A stretch of DNA of 64,000 nt. Source: Pithys albifrons albifrons (lineage: Eukaryota; Chordata; Aves; Passeriformes; Thamnophilidae). Location of the stretch: positions 16,350,388 through 16,414,387 of the forward strand of contig NC_092473.1 in assembly GCF_047495875.1 (NCBI RefSeq). The letters are read 5' to 3'. How positions within the stretch are numbered: the stretch's first letter is position 1; every line of letters begins with the position of its first letter. The notes beneath the pieces are model-generated. The model searched no databases, had not been told where the DNA came from, and was given only the letters and a program-made list of their open reading frames with translations. Shown here one piece after another: positions 27,701-53,531 of the stretch. The position numbers and the translations under genes are program-made.

Positions 27701-28353
27701 CTTCTTAAATGTCAGAGAGAGCGAGAAACAGATGCAAGAGCGTAACATTAACGGGGCGAGAAGGGAAACGAAAGTCGCCAAAACCCAGACAGGAAGGGCC
27801 CGATGCAAATGGGGCTGCGGGAGCCGGGGGGGCCGAGGGACCCCCGGGGGCTCTGCTGGCCCCGTGCGGCGGACGGACCGACCAACCGACCGGGACCGAC
27901 CGGGACCGACCGACCGGGAAGGACCGACCGGGACCGACCGACCGGGAAGGACCGACCGGGACCGACCGACCGGGAAGGACCGACCGGGACCGACCGACCG
28001 GGAAGGACCGACCGGGACCGACCGACCGGGAAGGACCGACCGGGACCGACCGACCGGGAAGGACCGACCGGGAAGGACCGACCGGGAAGGACCGACCGGG
28101 AAGGACCGACCGGGAAGGACCGACCGGGAAGGACCGACCGGGACGGACCGACCGGGAAGGACCGACCGGGAAGGACCGCCGGCGCTCGGCGGGGCCGGTC
28201 CAGCGTCCATCGCTCCCGCACGCCCGGGCGGCCGCCGCCCCGCCCGCTGCCCCGCGCCCGCTCGGCCTTGCCCCGCGGTGGCGGAGCCCTCGCCGCGCAC
28301 CTGCCCACGGTCTGGTTGGCGAGCTGCTTCATGCGGTTGAACTGCTTCTTCAT
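1..28353 (-). CDS. ARHGAP17: ARHGAP17 (RICH1) Rho GTPase-activating protein, 5' part (9 coding exons)
   Basis: Nine exons on the minus strand splice in phase: 28301-28353, 8731-8770, 4983-5087, 3939-4015, 2747-2858, 2473-2549, 1849-1960, 1033-1101 and 798-879 (727 nt, 242 codons plus 1 nt). All introns are GT-AG. The protein starts MKKQFNRMKQLANQTVGR, followed by AEKTEVLSEDLLQ and IERRLDAVRSVCH, which I recognise as the N-terminus of ARHGAP17. The 242 residues correspond to the BAR domain, a curved dimeric membrane-binding coiled coil. In the family this is followed by a RhoGAP domain that stimulates GTP hydrolysis by Cdc42/Rac and by a proline-rich SH3-binding tail at tight junctions. Those parts must lie left of position 1, because the next exon (expected to continue D-K-W) was not found in 1-797. 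The paralogues ARHGAP44 and SH3BP1 share the BAR fold, but the sequence and the LCMT1 neighbour favour ARHGAP17. Confidence 0.96.
798..879 (-). CDS. ARHGAP17: ARHGAP17 coding exon 9 (last in window)
   Basis: 82 nt, residues 216-242 plus one base. It begins LLEAQADYHRKALAVIEK and ends PEIQAHQ. The acceptor is TCTCAG and the donor GTAAAG. It encodes the C-terminal end of the BAR domain. The gene continues beyond the left edge. Confidence 0.95.
1033..1101 (-). CDS. ARHGAP17: ARHGAP17 coding exon 8
   Basis: 69 nt, phase 0, residues 193-215. It encodes DQLAADMYSFVSKEGEYARC and then FVT. The acceptor is CCAAAG and the donor GTGAGT. Confidence 0.95.
1849..1960 (-). CDS. ARHGAP17: ARHGAP17 coding exon 7
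   Basis: 112 nt, residues 156-192 after completing Arg155. It begins YNQAHKTSGTNFQ and ends EMDEAGNKVEQCK. The acceptor is CCACAG and the donor GTATGG. It encodes part of the last long BAR helices. Confidence 0.95.
2473..2549 (-). CDS. ARHGAP17: ARHGAP17 coding exon 6
   Basis: 77 nt, residues 130-154 plus two bases of Arg155. It encodes TEIPNIQKQRKQLAKLVLDW and then DSARG. The acceptor is TTTTAG and the donor GTAAGA. Intron 5 is only 197 bp (2550-2746). Confidence 0.95.
2747..2858 (-). CDS. ARHGAP17: ARHGAP17 coding exon 5
   Basis: 112 nt, residues 93-129, beginning KMLDTCGDAENKLAMELSQH and ending PLCLLTE. The acceptor is TTAAAG and the donor GTGAGT. It encodes a central BAR helix. Confidence 0.95.
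3939..4015 (-). CDS. ARHGAP17: ARHGAP17 coding exon 4
   Basis: 77 nt, residues 67-91 plus two bases of Gly92. It encodes KKLPLTALAQNMQEGSVQL and then SDETLLG. The acceptor is CATAG and the donor GTAAGT. It continues the BAR domain. Confidence 0.95.
4622..4757 (+). mobile_element. tRNA-derived SINE, TguSINE1-like
   Basis: The head resembles a tRNA gene: AGCTCAGTTG (A-box part), then TAATAATGCCAAGG, then GGTTCAATCCCCTGTG (B box). It is followed by a tail ending GGGTCCCTTCCAACTC and CTGTGATTCTGT, as in CR1. This composition matches the zebra finch SINE TguSINE1, which has a tRNA-Ile-like head and a CR1-mobilised tail. The A-box area is degraded (TTTAAAACT in place of TTAGAGC). Confidence 0.8.
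4983..5087 (-). CDS. ARHGAP17: ARHGAP17 coding exon 3
   Basis: 105 nt, phase 0 at both ends, residues 32-66. It begins IERRLDAVRSVCHLAQKR and ends GTDPEKRH. The acceptor is CCCGTCAG and the donor GTAAGT. It encodes the first long helix of the BAR domain. Confidence 0.96.
6288..6481 (-). mobile_element. CR1 LINE 3' fragment
   Basis: In reverse orientation: starts AGAATGGTTGGGGTTGGAAG and runs through CCATGGGCAGGGACACCTCC and GTGCTCCAAGCCCTGTCC. This is the standard avian CR1 3' end, truncated at its 5' side. Confidence 0.9.
7537..7710 (+). mobile_element. CR1 LINE 3' fragment
   Basis: Sense orientation: from CACTGGCACAGGTTCCCAGA through GGAGGTGTCCCTGCCCATGG to a CCTTCCAACCCAAAGCACTC tail. 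It is 5'-truncated. Confidence 0.9.
8157..8276. repeat. 40-bp tandem repeat, 3 diverged copies
   Basis: Units begin CAAGCTTAACAAGAGGC (8157), CAAGCTAAACAAGAAGC (8197) and CAAGCTAAACAAGAAGG (8237), spaced exactly 40 bp apart. Copies 1 and 2 also share TACACTTATTTAA. Copy 3 decays at its end. Confidence 0.85.
8731..8770 (-). CDS. ARHGAP17: ARHGAP17 coding exon 2
   Basis: This is a 40-nt micro-exon, too short to stand out as an ORF. Acceptor ...CCCTAG, then one base completing Arg18, then AEKTEVLSEDLLQ, then a GTACTG donor. The phases fit exon 1 (2 nt overhang) and exon 3 (phase 0) exactly. Confidence 0.94.
9266..9281. repeat. (CA)n microsatellite
   Basis: A short pure CA run in ARHGAP17 intron 1. 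Confidence 0.8.
10205..10358 (+). mobile_element. CR1 LINE 3' fragment, diverged type
   Basis: Contains CCCTGGAGGTACAGAAGGAG and AGGCTGGACTCAAAGATCTC, then TTTTCCAACCTGGTTGATTC and TGTGATTCT. This is the older CR1 tail type rather than the abundant GGAAGTGTCC type. Confidence 0.75.
10451..10620 (-). mobile_element. CR1 LINE 3' fragment
   Basis: Reverse orientation: TCCTGGAATGGTTTGGGTTG, then CCATGGCAGGGACACCTCCC and GCTGCTCTGGGCACCTGTGC. It is 5'-truncated. Confidence 0.9.
10715..10768 (+). mobile_element. Short CR1 tail fragment
   Basis: GGAACAGGATGAGC is followed by GTCCCTTCCAACCATTCTGG and GATCCTCTAAG, the last ~50 bp of a CR1 element in sense orientation. Confidence 0.65.
13932..14210 (+). 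mobile_element. CR1 LINE 3' fragment
   Basis: Longer sense copy: GGGGAATGGCTTCCCATTGC, then AGGCCCTGGCACAGGTTGCC, GGAAGTGTCCAAGGCCAGGT, and a tail ending GATTCCAGGATTCCATG. Confidence 0.9.
16322..16341. repeat. (ATCAT)n pentanucleotide repeat
   Basis: TATCATATCATATCATACTG, about three to four ATCAT units in ARHGAP17 intron 1. Confidence 0.7.
17011..17114. repeat. 26-bp minisatellite, 4 copies
   Basis: Four consecutive 26-bp units starting at 17011, 17037, 17063 and 17089. Each consists of CCTTCCCCCAAACTTC followed by AGGGGCTGGT. The first three are identical and the fourth has CACA in place of CAAA. Near-identity implies recent expansion. Confidence 0.95.
18020..18268 (+). mobile_element. 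CR1 LINE 3' fragment
   Basis: Sense copy containing AGATTAGGTATTAGGAAGAA, TCCCTGTGAGGGTGGGCAGG and CTTGGAGCAACCTGGGATAG, then CCCTTTCCAACACAAACCAC. The middle is partly rearranged. Confidence 0.88.
19853..20112 (-). mobile_element. CR1 LINE 3' fragment
   Basis: Reverse copy starting ATCACAGAATCAGGGAATGG and extending past the GTGCCAGGGCCTCAGC region to CTCCTTGTCCTGTCAC, so it reaches further 5' than most copies in the window. Confidence 0.9.
21783..21945 (+). mobile_element. CR1 LINE internal fragment
   Basis: AAGGCTCTGGAGTGACCC, then TGTGACCTTCCAGTACCTGT, TGACAGGACAAGGAGGAATG and GGCAGGGTCAGATGGAATTT match the CR1 segment just upstream of the common 3' end. The 3' tail is missing. Confidence 0.75.
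27866..28185. repeat. T-free 14-bp minisatellite beside ARHGAP17 exon 1
   Basis: From 27902 to about 28180 there are some 20 tandem 14-bp units of two kinds, A (GGGACCGACCGACC) and B (GGGAAGGACCGACC). Six A-B pairs form a 28-bp higher-order repeat (27902-28069), followed by B-type monomers toward the exon. The plus strand has no T at all from 27866 to 28185. Plus-strand stop codons all need T, and the complementary repeat contains no TA or TG, so all six frames stay open. That explains the long meaningless ORFs here. Confidence 0.97.
28301..28353 (-). CDS. ARHGAP17: ARHGAP17 coding exon 1 (start codon)
   Basis: The ATG is at 28353-28351 with G at -3. The exon encodes MKKQFNRMKQLANQTVG plus two bases of Arg18 and ends at a GTGCGC donor. 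It lies inside a CpG island, as expected for a first exon. The encoded amphipathic N-terminal helix precedes the BAR domain. Confidence 0.95.
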
Positions 28354-28602
28354 GTCGGCGGCCGCTGCCGGGGCTCCGCCGGCCCCGCTGCTCCCCCGGC
28401 CCCGCCGCTCCCGCCGCCGCCGCTGCCCGGCCCGGCCTGGCCCCGCCCGTTCCGGACCCGCCCGCCCCGGGCCCCGCCCGCCGCACGGATGTCCCTCCCG
28501 CGGCCCGGATGTCTCGCTCCGAGAGCCGCGGCCGTCCCTCCGCCGCTGTGCCGGGGGTGCGGGGCGGTGCTGCCCCAGCACAGGGGCCTCTGCCCGGCTC
28601 TG

Positions 28603-28634
28603 TCCGTCTGTCCGTCCGTCCGTCCGTCCGTCCG
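28603..28634. repeat. (CCGT)n microsatellite
   Basis: Tandem CCGT/CCGTCTGT units inside the divergent promoter, between the two start codons. Confidence 0.85.
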
Positions 28635-28677
28635 CCCGGCCCCGCGCCCGCCGTGCCAGCGCCGAGCGTCTCCCGGG

Positions 28678-28689
28678 ACTACAACTCCC
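28678..28689 (+). promoter_or_regulatory. ZNF143/THAP11-type promoter element
   Basis: ACTACAACTCCC matches the ACTACAnnTCCC promoter element bound by the ZNF143/THAP11 machinery and enriched in CpG-island bidirectional promoters. Binding is inferred from the motif only. Confidence 0.75.
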
Positions 28690-28755
28690 GGCGTGCCCTG
28701 CGGCGCCGCCGCCGCTTCCTGGGCGGGACGCCGCGCGGATGGACGGGCCCGCGAA

Positions 28756-28760
28756 CCAAT
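28756..28760 (+). promoter_or_regulatory. CCAAT box 1 (NF-Y)
   Basis: CCAAT in context GCGAACCAATCGGCG, a strong NF-Y type context, 90 bp upstream of the LCMT1 ATG. Confidence 0.7.
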
Positions 28761-28786
28761 CGGCGCCGAGCTCCGGCAGCCGCGGC

Positions 28787-28791
28787 CCAAT
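28787..28791 (+). promoter_or_regulatory. CCAAT box 2 (NF-Y)
   Basis: CCAAT in context CGGCCCAATGGGAGG, 31 bp after the first box. Three-helical-turn spacing of two CCAAT boxes is common in NF-Y promoters. Confidence 0.65.
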
Positions 28792-28849
28792 GGGAGGCGG
28801 CGGGGGGCGGGCGCAGGGGCGGTGGCAGCGGCTGGGCCCCGCGCGCTCC

Positions 28850-46426
<17,577 letters not shown>

Positions 46427-47240
46427 GGGTCTGGCTGGAGGGAGGGGCCCCAGGAGCCCCAGTGACTGCCTTGGCTTGAGCCAGGATCCAGAAATGATGG
46501 ACTCTGCATGTGCCAACCCCAGTCTGTGTCCATGTGACAGCACCAGGACCTGTCCTGGTGGCTTTGGGTGGTTTTATGGAATACTTTTTGTGAACAATTG
46601 TTGTGAGGCAAAACTTGCCTCCCATTCCCAGATATCCAATGATGGACTTTCACAAGGTGTCAGTAATTCCTGTTTAAAGCTTGCCTTCCTTAGTTTCAAA
46701 CTGAGAGTCAAGTGTTCTTGGGTTCTTTGATTTTCCTGTTTGTCTCTTTGTGGATGTGTACCAAGTGTTTGTACAGGAAGGTGGAAGAGCAGCACTGGGG
46801 AGCTGCACCCTGGGTGTCTGCACTGCATGGCTGATCAGGAAGGTGCAATTGGGGTCATTTTCATTCTGTTCAGGTCTAACTTTGATGAAGTGTCACCGTG
46901 TTGGCTTCTCCAGGCTTCACTGTTGTACCAGGCTGTCACTGTGCTGGGTGTTCTTGTAGAAGGGTCAAGGAGAAGGGGAGCCCTGATCATGTTCAGTGGT
47001 GTACAAGAAACTGGAAAGTAGATGTTTTTTAACTGGGAAGGGCTTGGCTTGGCAGTTCAGCACTGGGATGATGAAAGTAAGGAAGAATTTAGTGTGCACT
47101 GCTTCTGGTAGTACCTTCACACCAGTTTCTTCTTTCCCCTTAAAAGAAGCAAAACAAAATCCCTTGTGCTGTTGTTTGAAATTGAATCTTGCAATCTTCC
47201 TATGAGAAAAATAATAAATGTTTAGTATTTATAATTTGTC
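46427..47240 (+). other. LCMT1: LCMT1 3' untranslated region (predicted)
   Basis: From the TGA to about 20 bases past an AATAAA at 47213. It contains no CR1 copy and no other gene. Confidence 0.6.
47213..47218 (+). promoter_or_regulatory. LCMT1: LCMT1 poly(A) signal candidate
   Basis: AATAAA about 790 bp after the stop codon, followed by T-rich sequence (TTTGTCTCCTGTCTTAC) suitable as a downstream element. Confidence 0.65.
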
Positions 47241-47340
47241 TCCTGTCTTACTCACTAGAAATTACATATTTATATCTGGTTTAGTGACTGCAGGTTTCTT
47301 CTCACCAAATGCCTCACCAGGACAATGTTTTTAAAGCAGT

Positions 47341-47516
47341 TTTGGACAGTCCCAGGGCAGCTGTGGCTGCCCCATCCCTGGAAGTGTCCAAGGCCAGGCT
47401 GGACAGGGCTTGGAGCAACCTGGGCTGATGGGAGGTGTCCCTGCCCATGGCAGGGGCTGGGACTGAATGAGCTTTAATGTCCCTTCCAACCCAAACCATT
47501 CCCTAATTCTGTGATA
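47341..47516 (+). mobile_element. CR1 LINE 3' fragment
   Basis: Sense copy ending CTTCCAACCCAAACCATTCC and CTAATTCTGTGATAATCC, located just beyond the LCMT1 3' end. Confidence 0.9.
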
Positions 47517-47694
47517 ATCCACCATTTTTGTACTGTGTGTGACCTTCTGTAGTGTGAGAACACTTGATTTTGGAAAAGATTGACATGGGCCTGGACTGGA
47601 GCTGAAGGGATGGGTATTACTGAGATACCAGGAAAAATAAACAGTTCTTAGAAGTTACAGTCACAGTTTCAAAGGAACAGAAGCAGTAAACAGA

Positions 47695-47790
47695 AAGGGT
47701 GTGTAGTGATAGGATAAGGGGAAATGGCTTTAAACTGAAAGAGGGTGGGTTTAGATTAGATATTGGAGGAATTTCTGCTGATAACTTGTC
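47695..47790 (+). mobile_element. CR1 LINE internal fragment
   Basis: GTGATAGGATAAGGGGAAAT, GGCTTTAAACTGAAAGAGGG and TTTAGATTAGATATTGGAGG correspond to the segment preceding the common CR1 3' end. The tail is missing. Confidence 0.75.
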
Positions 47791-48423
47791 TTTTAGGTCC
47801 CTGTATTGTTTGTTCATCCAAGGGAAGCAGTGGAGAACATGGCACAGGAGCAGAGCTGGTGCCATAGGATGAAAGCACCATGGTGGCCTGGTCACCCTTT
47901 GACTGGATTGTTCTGGCTTTCCATTTGCAGCTGTGGAGCTGAACAGCATCCAGCTTGGAGAAGGGAGTCGTTCCTGCAAAAGCTCTTCCAGAGTCTCTCC
48001 TATCTCAGCTGCCAGCAGTGGTGAGGAAAGTGGGTCACCTTGTGCTGGAGGGTTACAGCAGGATCAAAGGAGTTTGTGGCTCCCTGGGAGCTGTGGGGGG
48101 AGGATGGTGTGGGCAGCCCCACGCTCGGGGTTCCATTCCACCAAGGGAAAGAGATAAATCTTTCACTGCTCTCCAGGGAATCCTGGGATGTGGAGGGTGC
48201 CTGGTGCTGCTCCAACAGTGGTACTTTAGTGGTGGCTGCTGGCTGAGGAAGTTTTTCCAGCCCAGGAGAGGTGGCTTCTGCCTCCTGCTGCTTCCTGCAC
48301 TGTGTGTGGCTGCTGGGGCTCTCTGGAGCTGTCTGTGGGTCTCTGCCTCTCCCTCCTGCTCCAGCCCAGCCTTTTTCCTGCAGGATTAGTACTGACAGGG
48401 CAACAAAATTCACCCCTACAAGT

Positions 48424-48650
48424 CACAGAATGGTTTATTAAGGTCATCCAGTGCCACTCCCTGTCCTGTCCCTCCATGCCTTGTTCCCAGTCCCTCTCCA
48501 GCTCTCCTGAAGCCCCTTTAGGCACTGGAAGGGGCTCTGAGGTCTCCCTGGAGCCTTCTCTTCTCCAGGTGAACCCTCCCAGCTCTCCCAGCCTGGCTCC
48601 AGAGCAGAGGGACTCCAGCCCTGCAGCATCTCCATGTACTCCTCTGGATA
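48424..48650 (-). mobile_element. CR1 LINE fragment
   Basis: Reverse copy: CACAGAATGGTTTATTAAGG, CTTCTCTTCTCCAGGTGAAC and GCAGCATCTCCATGTACTCC. Diverged. Confidence 0.75.
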
Positions 48651-48837
48651 GTTTGTTTAAAGAAAAAAAAATCACTTAAGGTAAAAAGTACTTGAACTAG
48701 TTTCCTCTTTCCTACTAAGTATCATATCCACATCTGTAAATGTAGTAACAGCAGGAGATTTGATGTCAAGAGGAAAAATTCTGAATGTCTCTTACAGTGA
48801 GGAACCTGTGCTGTTCCTTGCTGTGTTGCTTTGGTTG

Positions 48838-49045
48838 GAATATTGGGGAAAATATCTTCCTGGAAAGGGTTGGTCAGTCCTGGCACAGCTGCCCAGGGCA
48901 GTGGTGGAGTCCCCATCCCTGGAGAGATTTAACAGCCACTTGGATGTGGCACTTGGGGACATGGGTTAGTGGTGGCCTTGGCAGTGCTGGGGAGTGGTTG
49001 GACTGGATGAACCCCCATTTTCTGGGGGGCTTTGAAAGGTGACTG
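48838..49045 (+). mobile_element. CR1 LINE 3' fragment, second type
   Basis: CCCAGGGCAGTGGTGGAGTC, CCCATCCCTGGAGAGATTTA, ACAGCCACTTGGATGTGGCA and GTGGTTGGACTGGATGA are typical of the CR1 type in which a single block is deleted. It ends without the poly-tail. Confidence 0.8.
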
Positions 49046-50349
49046 ACCCAGCAGCCCCGGGGGGTGTGGGGTGGGGGAAGGTTCTGCTGAAGGAGCTCTG
49101 CCAGGAGATGTGGAGGGCAGGAAGAGGCAGCCATGGAGCTGTGTCTGGTCCTACTGGCTGTTCTGGGGGGCTGTCAGTACTGTGTCCTTCCCCCAGCCTG
49201 TGGCTGGCAAGCTTTGCACAGGAGGATGCTGAGTCCAGTTGCCATGGCAAAGTGAGGGAGTTGTGGCATGTGGGCCCTGCTTGTGAGATGCCAGTCACAA
49301 ATTGTTCCTACAGGTACCACAGAATCCTCCTGTCTGTCTGTCCTGACTCCTGGAGGTTGATCCTGGCTCTGTCCAAGCCCCATCCCCACCGTGGGTGATC
49401 ACACTTGGCTGTTTCTGTGCTCCATGCACGTTGCCTGCCTGAGCATCACCTGCTCACTCTTAGAAGATGGATAAAAGAAGTTACCTTCGAGGAAACTAAA
49501 TTATTTAGTTCCTTACTGTGCTTAGTCAGTGAGGAATGAAAAGCAGCTGTCAGCTCAGTGCCCAGCATTCCAACCCTTCTGCAGAGTTACCAGTTTCTTG
49601 TTTTGAGGTACTCGAATTTTCAGCTCTTTGTGCTGCGGGGGCACAGAAAATGTAGTTATTTTGGAAGGAAATGGTCTGTTGTGGTCGGGCTGACAGGACA
49701 GTCGTGGGAAGCAGGGGCCAGGTCACTGCAGGAAGATGTGCAGGTGTGTGTGGAACTGGGAGGGTCTGTCCTTTCTGGGAGAGTCTGGTGGATTTTAAAG
49801 CTGAATACCAGAACTAAGAACATTGAATACCAGAATTAAGATCTAAGTGTGGCTTCGTCCTACTGCTTGTTTTGCCTCTTCAGAAACCAGTCTGTGCATG
49901 CAGAACTGGCCCAAATCTGTCCCTGTTTTCCAGCAGACAGTGGTAAGTCTGTATTAAGAATCCTTGGAAATTTCCATCTGCACTGGAGCATTACGGTAGC
50001 GATTGGAAGGAAACTCTTACACAATGTTGGGGCTCTGCAGGGGCAGAGGTCACCTCACCTGTGCTACAGCTACGAGCTGCAAACTGTTCTGCAAGTTCTC
50101 ATCGGCCCCAGTTGAGTAATCCTGCAGATTATCAGTCTCTAAGACAAATATGGAAAGATAAGGCAGTGTCACAGGAGTTGCTTTTGCTTCTTTATGGCTC
50201 TTTGAAAGAGCTGACCCTCATGTTGGCTCTGCCAGGGTCTTTCCTTGCAGCACCATTTTCTGCAGCACCAAAATACTTCATGATAACTTTTTTATATGTA
50301 TCCAGACAGAATTCTGGCCTTTAAAATGTGCCAACACTGATTCACAGAG

Positions 50350-50656
50350 GGCACTGAAGGATTACAAGAGCCTGGAGTGGCAGGACACAGGGGAATGGTT
50401 TCAAACTGAAAGAGAGGAAGTTTAGGTTAGATATTATGAAGAAATTCCTCCCTGTGAGGGTGGGCAGGGCCTGGCACAGGTGCCCAGAGAAGCTGTGGCT
50501 GCCCCATCCCTGGAAGTGTCCAAGACCAGGTTGGACAGGGCTTGGAGCAGCCTGGGCTGGTGGGAGGTGTCCCTGCCCACGGCAGAGGGTGGGACTGGAT
50601 GGACCTTAAGGTCCCTTCCATCCCAAACCATTCTGGGATTCCACAATTCTGTGATC
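50350..50656 (+). mobile_element. CR1 LINE 3' fragment
   Basis: One of the most complete sense 3' ends: GGGGAATGGTTTCAAACTGA, TTAGATATTATGAAGAAATT, then the standard end to CCATCCCAAACCATTCTGGG and CACAATTCTGTGATC. Confidence 0.92.
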
Positions 50657-50728
50657 AGATGTTAATCATACTTGATCATGTTCTTAAGAGTCTGCTTAAG
50701 TGCTTTTTGGAGTTTCTTTTGTTTGGGT

Positions 50729-50800
50729 TTAGATTCCTAGAATGGTTTGCATTTGAAGGGACCTTAAAGATCATCCAGTTCCAACCCCCAAATCTGCTTT
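50729..50800 (-). mobile_element. Short CR1 tail fragment
   Basis: Reverse orientation: ATTCCTAGAATGGTTTGCAT, then GAAGGGACCTTAAAGATCAT and CCAGTTCCAACCCCC. Confidence 0.8.
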
Positions 50801-51324
50801 TCTATAGAAACTCTAGTTTGGATTGTATGGAAAAGCAAAGGAAAGGTGTCAGATCCGCACTGTAAAGCAAAGGGAAACAAAATGAAACACAGGGAGTGGA
50901 TAAAATAGGGGTATTATGACTTTTCTGCCCAGGTAGATGGATGTGAGAAATGTTCTCTGTGATTACTAAAAAGGGTTTTTGGAAGCTGTGGCTTGTTTGG
51001 TACCACCATTTCCTGTACTAATTGACACAGTTGTTGTTGTCACTTATTTAACAAATCGGTGCAAGCCCAAACAAGGACAAAAATAAGTGTCTGCTCATAG
51101 GAACAGATTTATCTGTTCTCATCCCCACGCCTTTTCCCACGGGCAGAGATTCCATGTAGCTTGGGGAGCAAACCTTGTGCCAAGCATTTCATCTCCATGA
51201 GGGGCAAAGGCTGCTCAGAGCAGGACTGTCGTCTTCACACCTTCGTGGCACCTCTAAACACAAGGCAGGTGCTGGGGCAGCCTCTGCTCAGGAGGACAAA
51301 GCAGGATGGTTGGGTTGAGGTATA

Positions 51325-51450
51325 CAATCCCAAAATGGTTTGGGTTGGAAGGCACCTTATAGATTATTTGTTTCAGCCCCCTGCCATGGGCAGGGACACC
51401 TTCCACCAGCCCAGGTTGCTCCAAACCGTGTCCAACCTGGCCGTGTTGCT
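51325..51450 (-). mobile_element. CR1 LINE 3' fragment
   Basis: Reverse copy: CCCAAAATGGTTTGGGTTGG, CCCCTGCCATGGGCAGGGAC and CCAAACCGTGTCCAACCTGG. Confidence 0.88.
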
Positions 51451-52798
51451 CAAACTACACCTGTAGCAGTCACTTGTGAGTTATTCTGGAAAACATGTTT
51501 TGCTCAGGAGTTGTAAATGCAGTTAAGTCACAGGGTTGACACTGGAGAAACCCAACTCCACCTCTGCCAGGCCCTGGTGATAAATACAGATCAGAGATCT
51601 TGCTGCTGGGAACCTTTGGCTGTGTGGGACCGCCCAGGCAGTGCTGAGGTGATGCTGTGCCCTTCCAGTCCCTTGCTTTGCCCACCCTCATCTTGCTGGT
51701 AATGACTTGTGACCATGCTGAGCAGCCCCAAGCCCCTTCTCTTTGCACCCTCCTCTGGCACCTCCCAGTGCAGCACAACTGGAAACTGGGTGATTCCTAC
51801 ATGGCTGGTTCTGCCCCTTTGCTGAGTGTGCTGTGAAGGTTTGGTAGGAGCAAGGTGAGTGCTCGGCCCCATTTATCCATCAGGAGATTCCTGTAGGACT
51901 TATGCATTCAAGTACTTCAGGAATCACAGCTGGCAGATGTTGAAAATATCATCCTAGTTTTGTGGGTCTGGTTTTTCCCCTGTTTTTTGGGTTAACTGGA
52001 ATCATGTGCAGGGAGTGCTGGTTTCACTTGGAGCCATTGTCACACCAAGGCAGTGATTAGGGAAGAGCAGCATTCCCTGGGCTCTTGGGGTAGTGGCACA
52101 TCAGCCATGGCCCTGCAAAAAAACCTTCCCTCTCCCTAAGCTTCCAAAACAAATCAGTCAGTGCTTTGCACAGCACTGAAACTTCCCAAGCTGCTTTCTC
52201 CAAGGATTTTACCTCAGTCCCACATGGCAGACATGGGATGCCTGGGCAGCACTGGGTGGCTGTGGGTGCAGAGCCCATGTCTGGAGCTCCTACCAACAGG
52301 GAAAATGCATTCCCTCAAGATTGCTCCTTTGTTTTGTCCTGTTGCAGGCCTGTGCTCAGTAATAATTAATTCCTTTGATGCCTGAACGTGGAGCATTTCC
52401 TCTGGAAGGCTCAGGCAAACATCCCCACCCCTCAAGAATGGTAAATGTTTAAAAGCCAAGGACACAGGGTTAATCCTCACTTTTGGGGTGTGACCTTCCA
52501 TTGCTCCAAAGCCACCACTCTGTTGGGAGACAGAGTATGGACATGGTCCCACCACCATGGCACTGCTGTTGGCAGCATTCCTGTGCCAGAATGTGGCAGC
52601 AGCAGCCAGAATGGGCTATTTTGCTGCCTCTGCCCTGGCCAGGGAGAGTGTTGTGGTGCTCCCAGGGCTTGCCCACACTGCCTGGTGCTGCCAGGGATCT
52701 GGCTCAGCTCAGCTCCTGGTGCTCTGACACGGTGCCGGCACCACCTGTGCAGTGCTGTGGGAGCTGCTGGTGAGAAGCACCAGCTGAAACCTGGGCAG

Positions 52799-52920
52799 GT
52801 GTTACATTAGTCTGTCATAACAAATACCCCCAGAATAAATGAAATCTGGATTCCTTCTACCTGAGTTAAAATCTTTTCCAACAGAACCCTTGACTGGTCA
52901 TGCTGGGAGCTGTGGTGATG
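52799..52920. repeat. Diverged local duplication, copy 1
   Basis: Shares GTTACATTAGTCTGTCAT, TGAAATCTGGATTCCTTCT, CTGAGTTAAA and TGCTGGGAGCTGTGG, in the same order, with a second copy about 730 bp downstream. Confidence 0.75.
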
Positions 52921-53531
52921 GATGGATTCCATGTATCTGTTGGAAACTGGCCTCAGGAGCTGGTACTCTGTGAGCTGATGTGATCGAATCAGGTATTTGC
53001 CTGTTCCACAGGTCCATGCAGGGGGTTCACCAGAGCCCCAAAGACCAGCCAAACTCAGCCCTCAGTCTCCACATCCCAGTGATTTCCATAACCTGATGCT
53101 GAGAGCTTCTGTCTGTAGGAAACAAGTCTCAGGAAGGAAAATGGTTTGATGGAGGCTCGTTTAGAGGTGCCTGGACTGGGATTCTCTGGCCTGACCTTGT
53201 GTATAATGTGGCCAGCAACAGGGACAGGCAAGTGGAAATTTCCTTCCCATCCCTAGTGCCTTGTGACAACATCATAAACCATCCCTGCAGTTCTTTACCC
53301 TGCTTATGAGAGAAAAAAATCTCTACAAACCCCAATCCTTAATCACCCACCACAAACACAGGACGTTGCAGGCGATTGCTCAAGGCAGTGACAGAGCACA
53401 GGGACACCCTGGAGGGGTGGGCAGATCCCTGCCTGGATGGTGGCACATTCCTGCTGCTCCAGGTGAGCTGCACTGCAGGGACCTGCCCTGGCATCGCCCG
53501 GGGCGTGTTGGCTGTGGCCATCACTGGATAT

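Larger units (their letters stand above)
8771..28300 (-). other. ARHGAP17 intron 1
   Basis: A 19.5-kb first intron between the CpG-island exon and the micro-exon. It contains CR1 fragments at about 10.2, 10.45, 10.7, 13.9, 18.0, 19.85 and 21.8 kb, a 26-bp tandem repeat at 17.0 kb, an (ATCAT)n stretch at 16.32 kb, and the T-free 14-bp minisatellite beside exon 1. Scattered ORFs show no family similarity that I recognise and lack splice or promoter support. Confidence 0.85.
28354..28849. promoter_or_regulatory. Bidirectional promoter of ARHGAP17 and LCMT1
   Basis: Only 496 bp separate the ARHGAP17 ATG (minus) from the LCMT1 ATG (plus). No TATA box is visible. Two CCAAT boxes and an ACTACAACTCCC element lie in the LCMT1-proximal half. 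Both 5'UTRs must lie in this interval unless upstream non-coding exons exist. Confidence 0.85.

Noticed and set aside
27902..28180. G-quadruplex in the 14-bp array
   Set aside because: GGG runs are separated by 11 bases in every unit, longer than typical quadruplex loops, so a stable structure is not supported by sequence alone.
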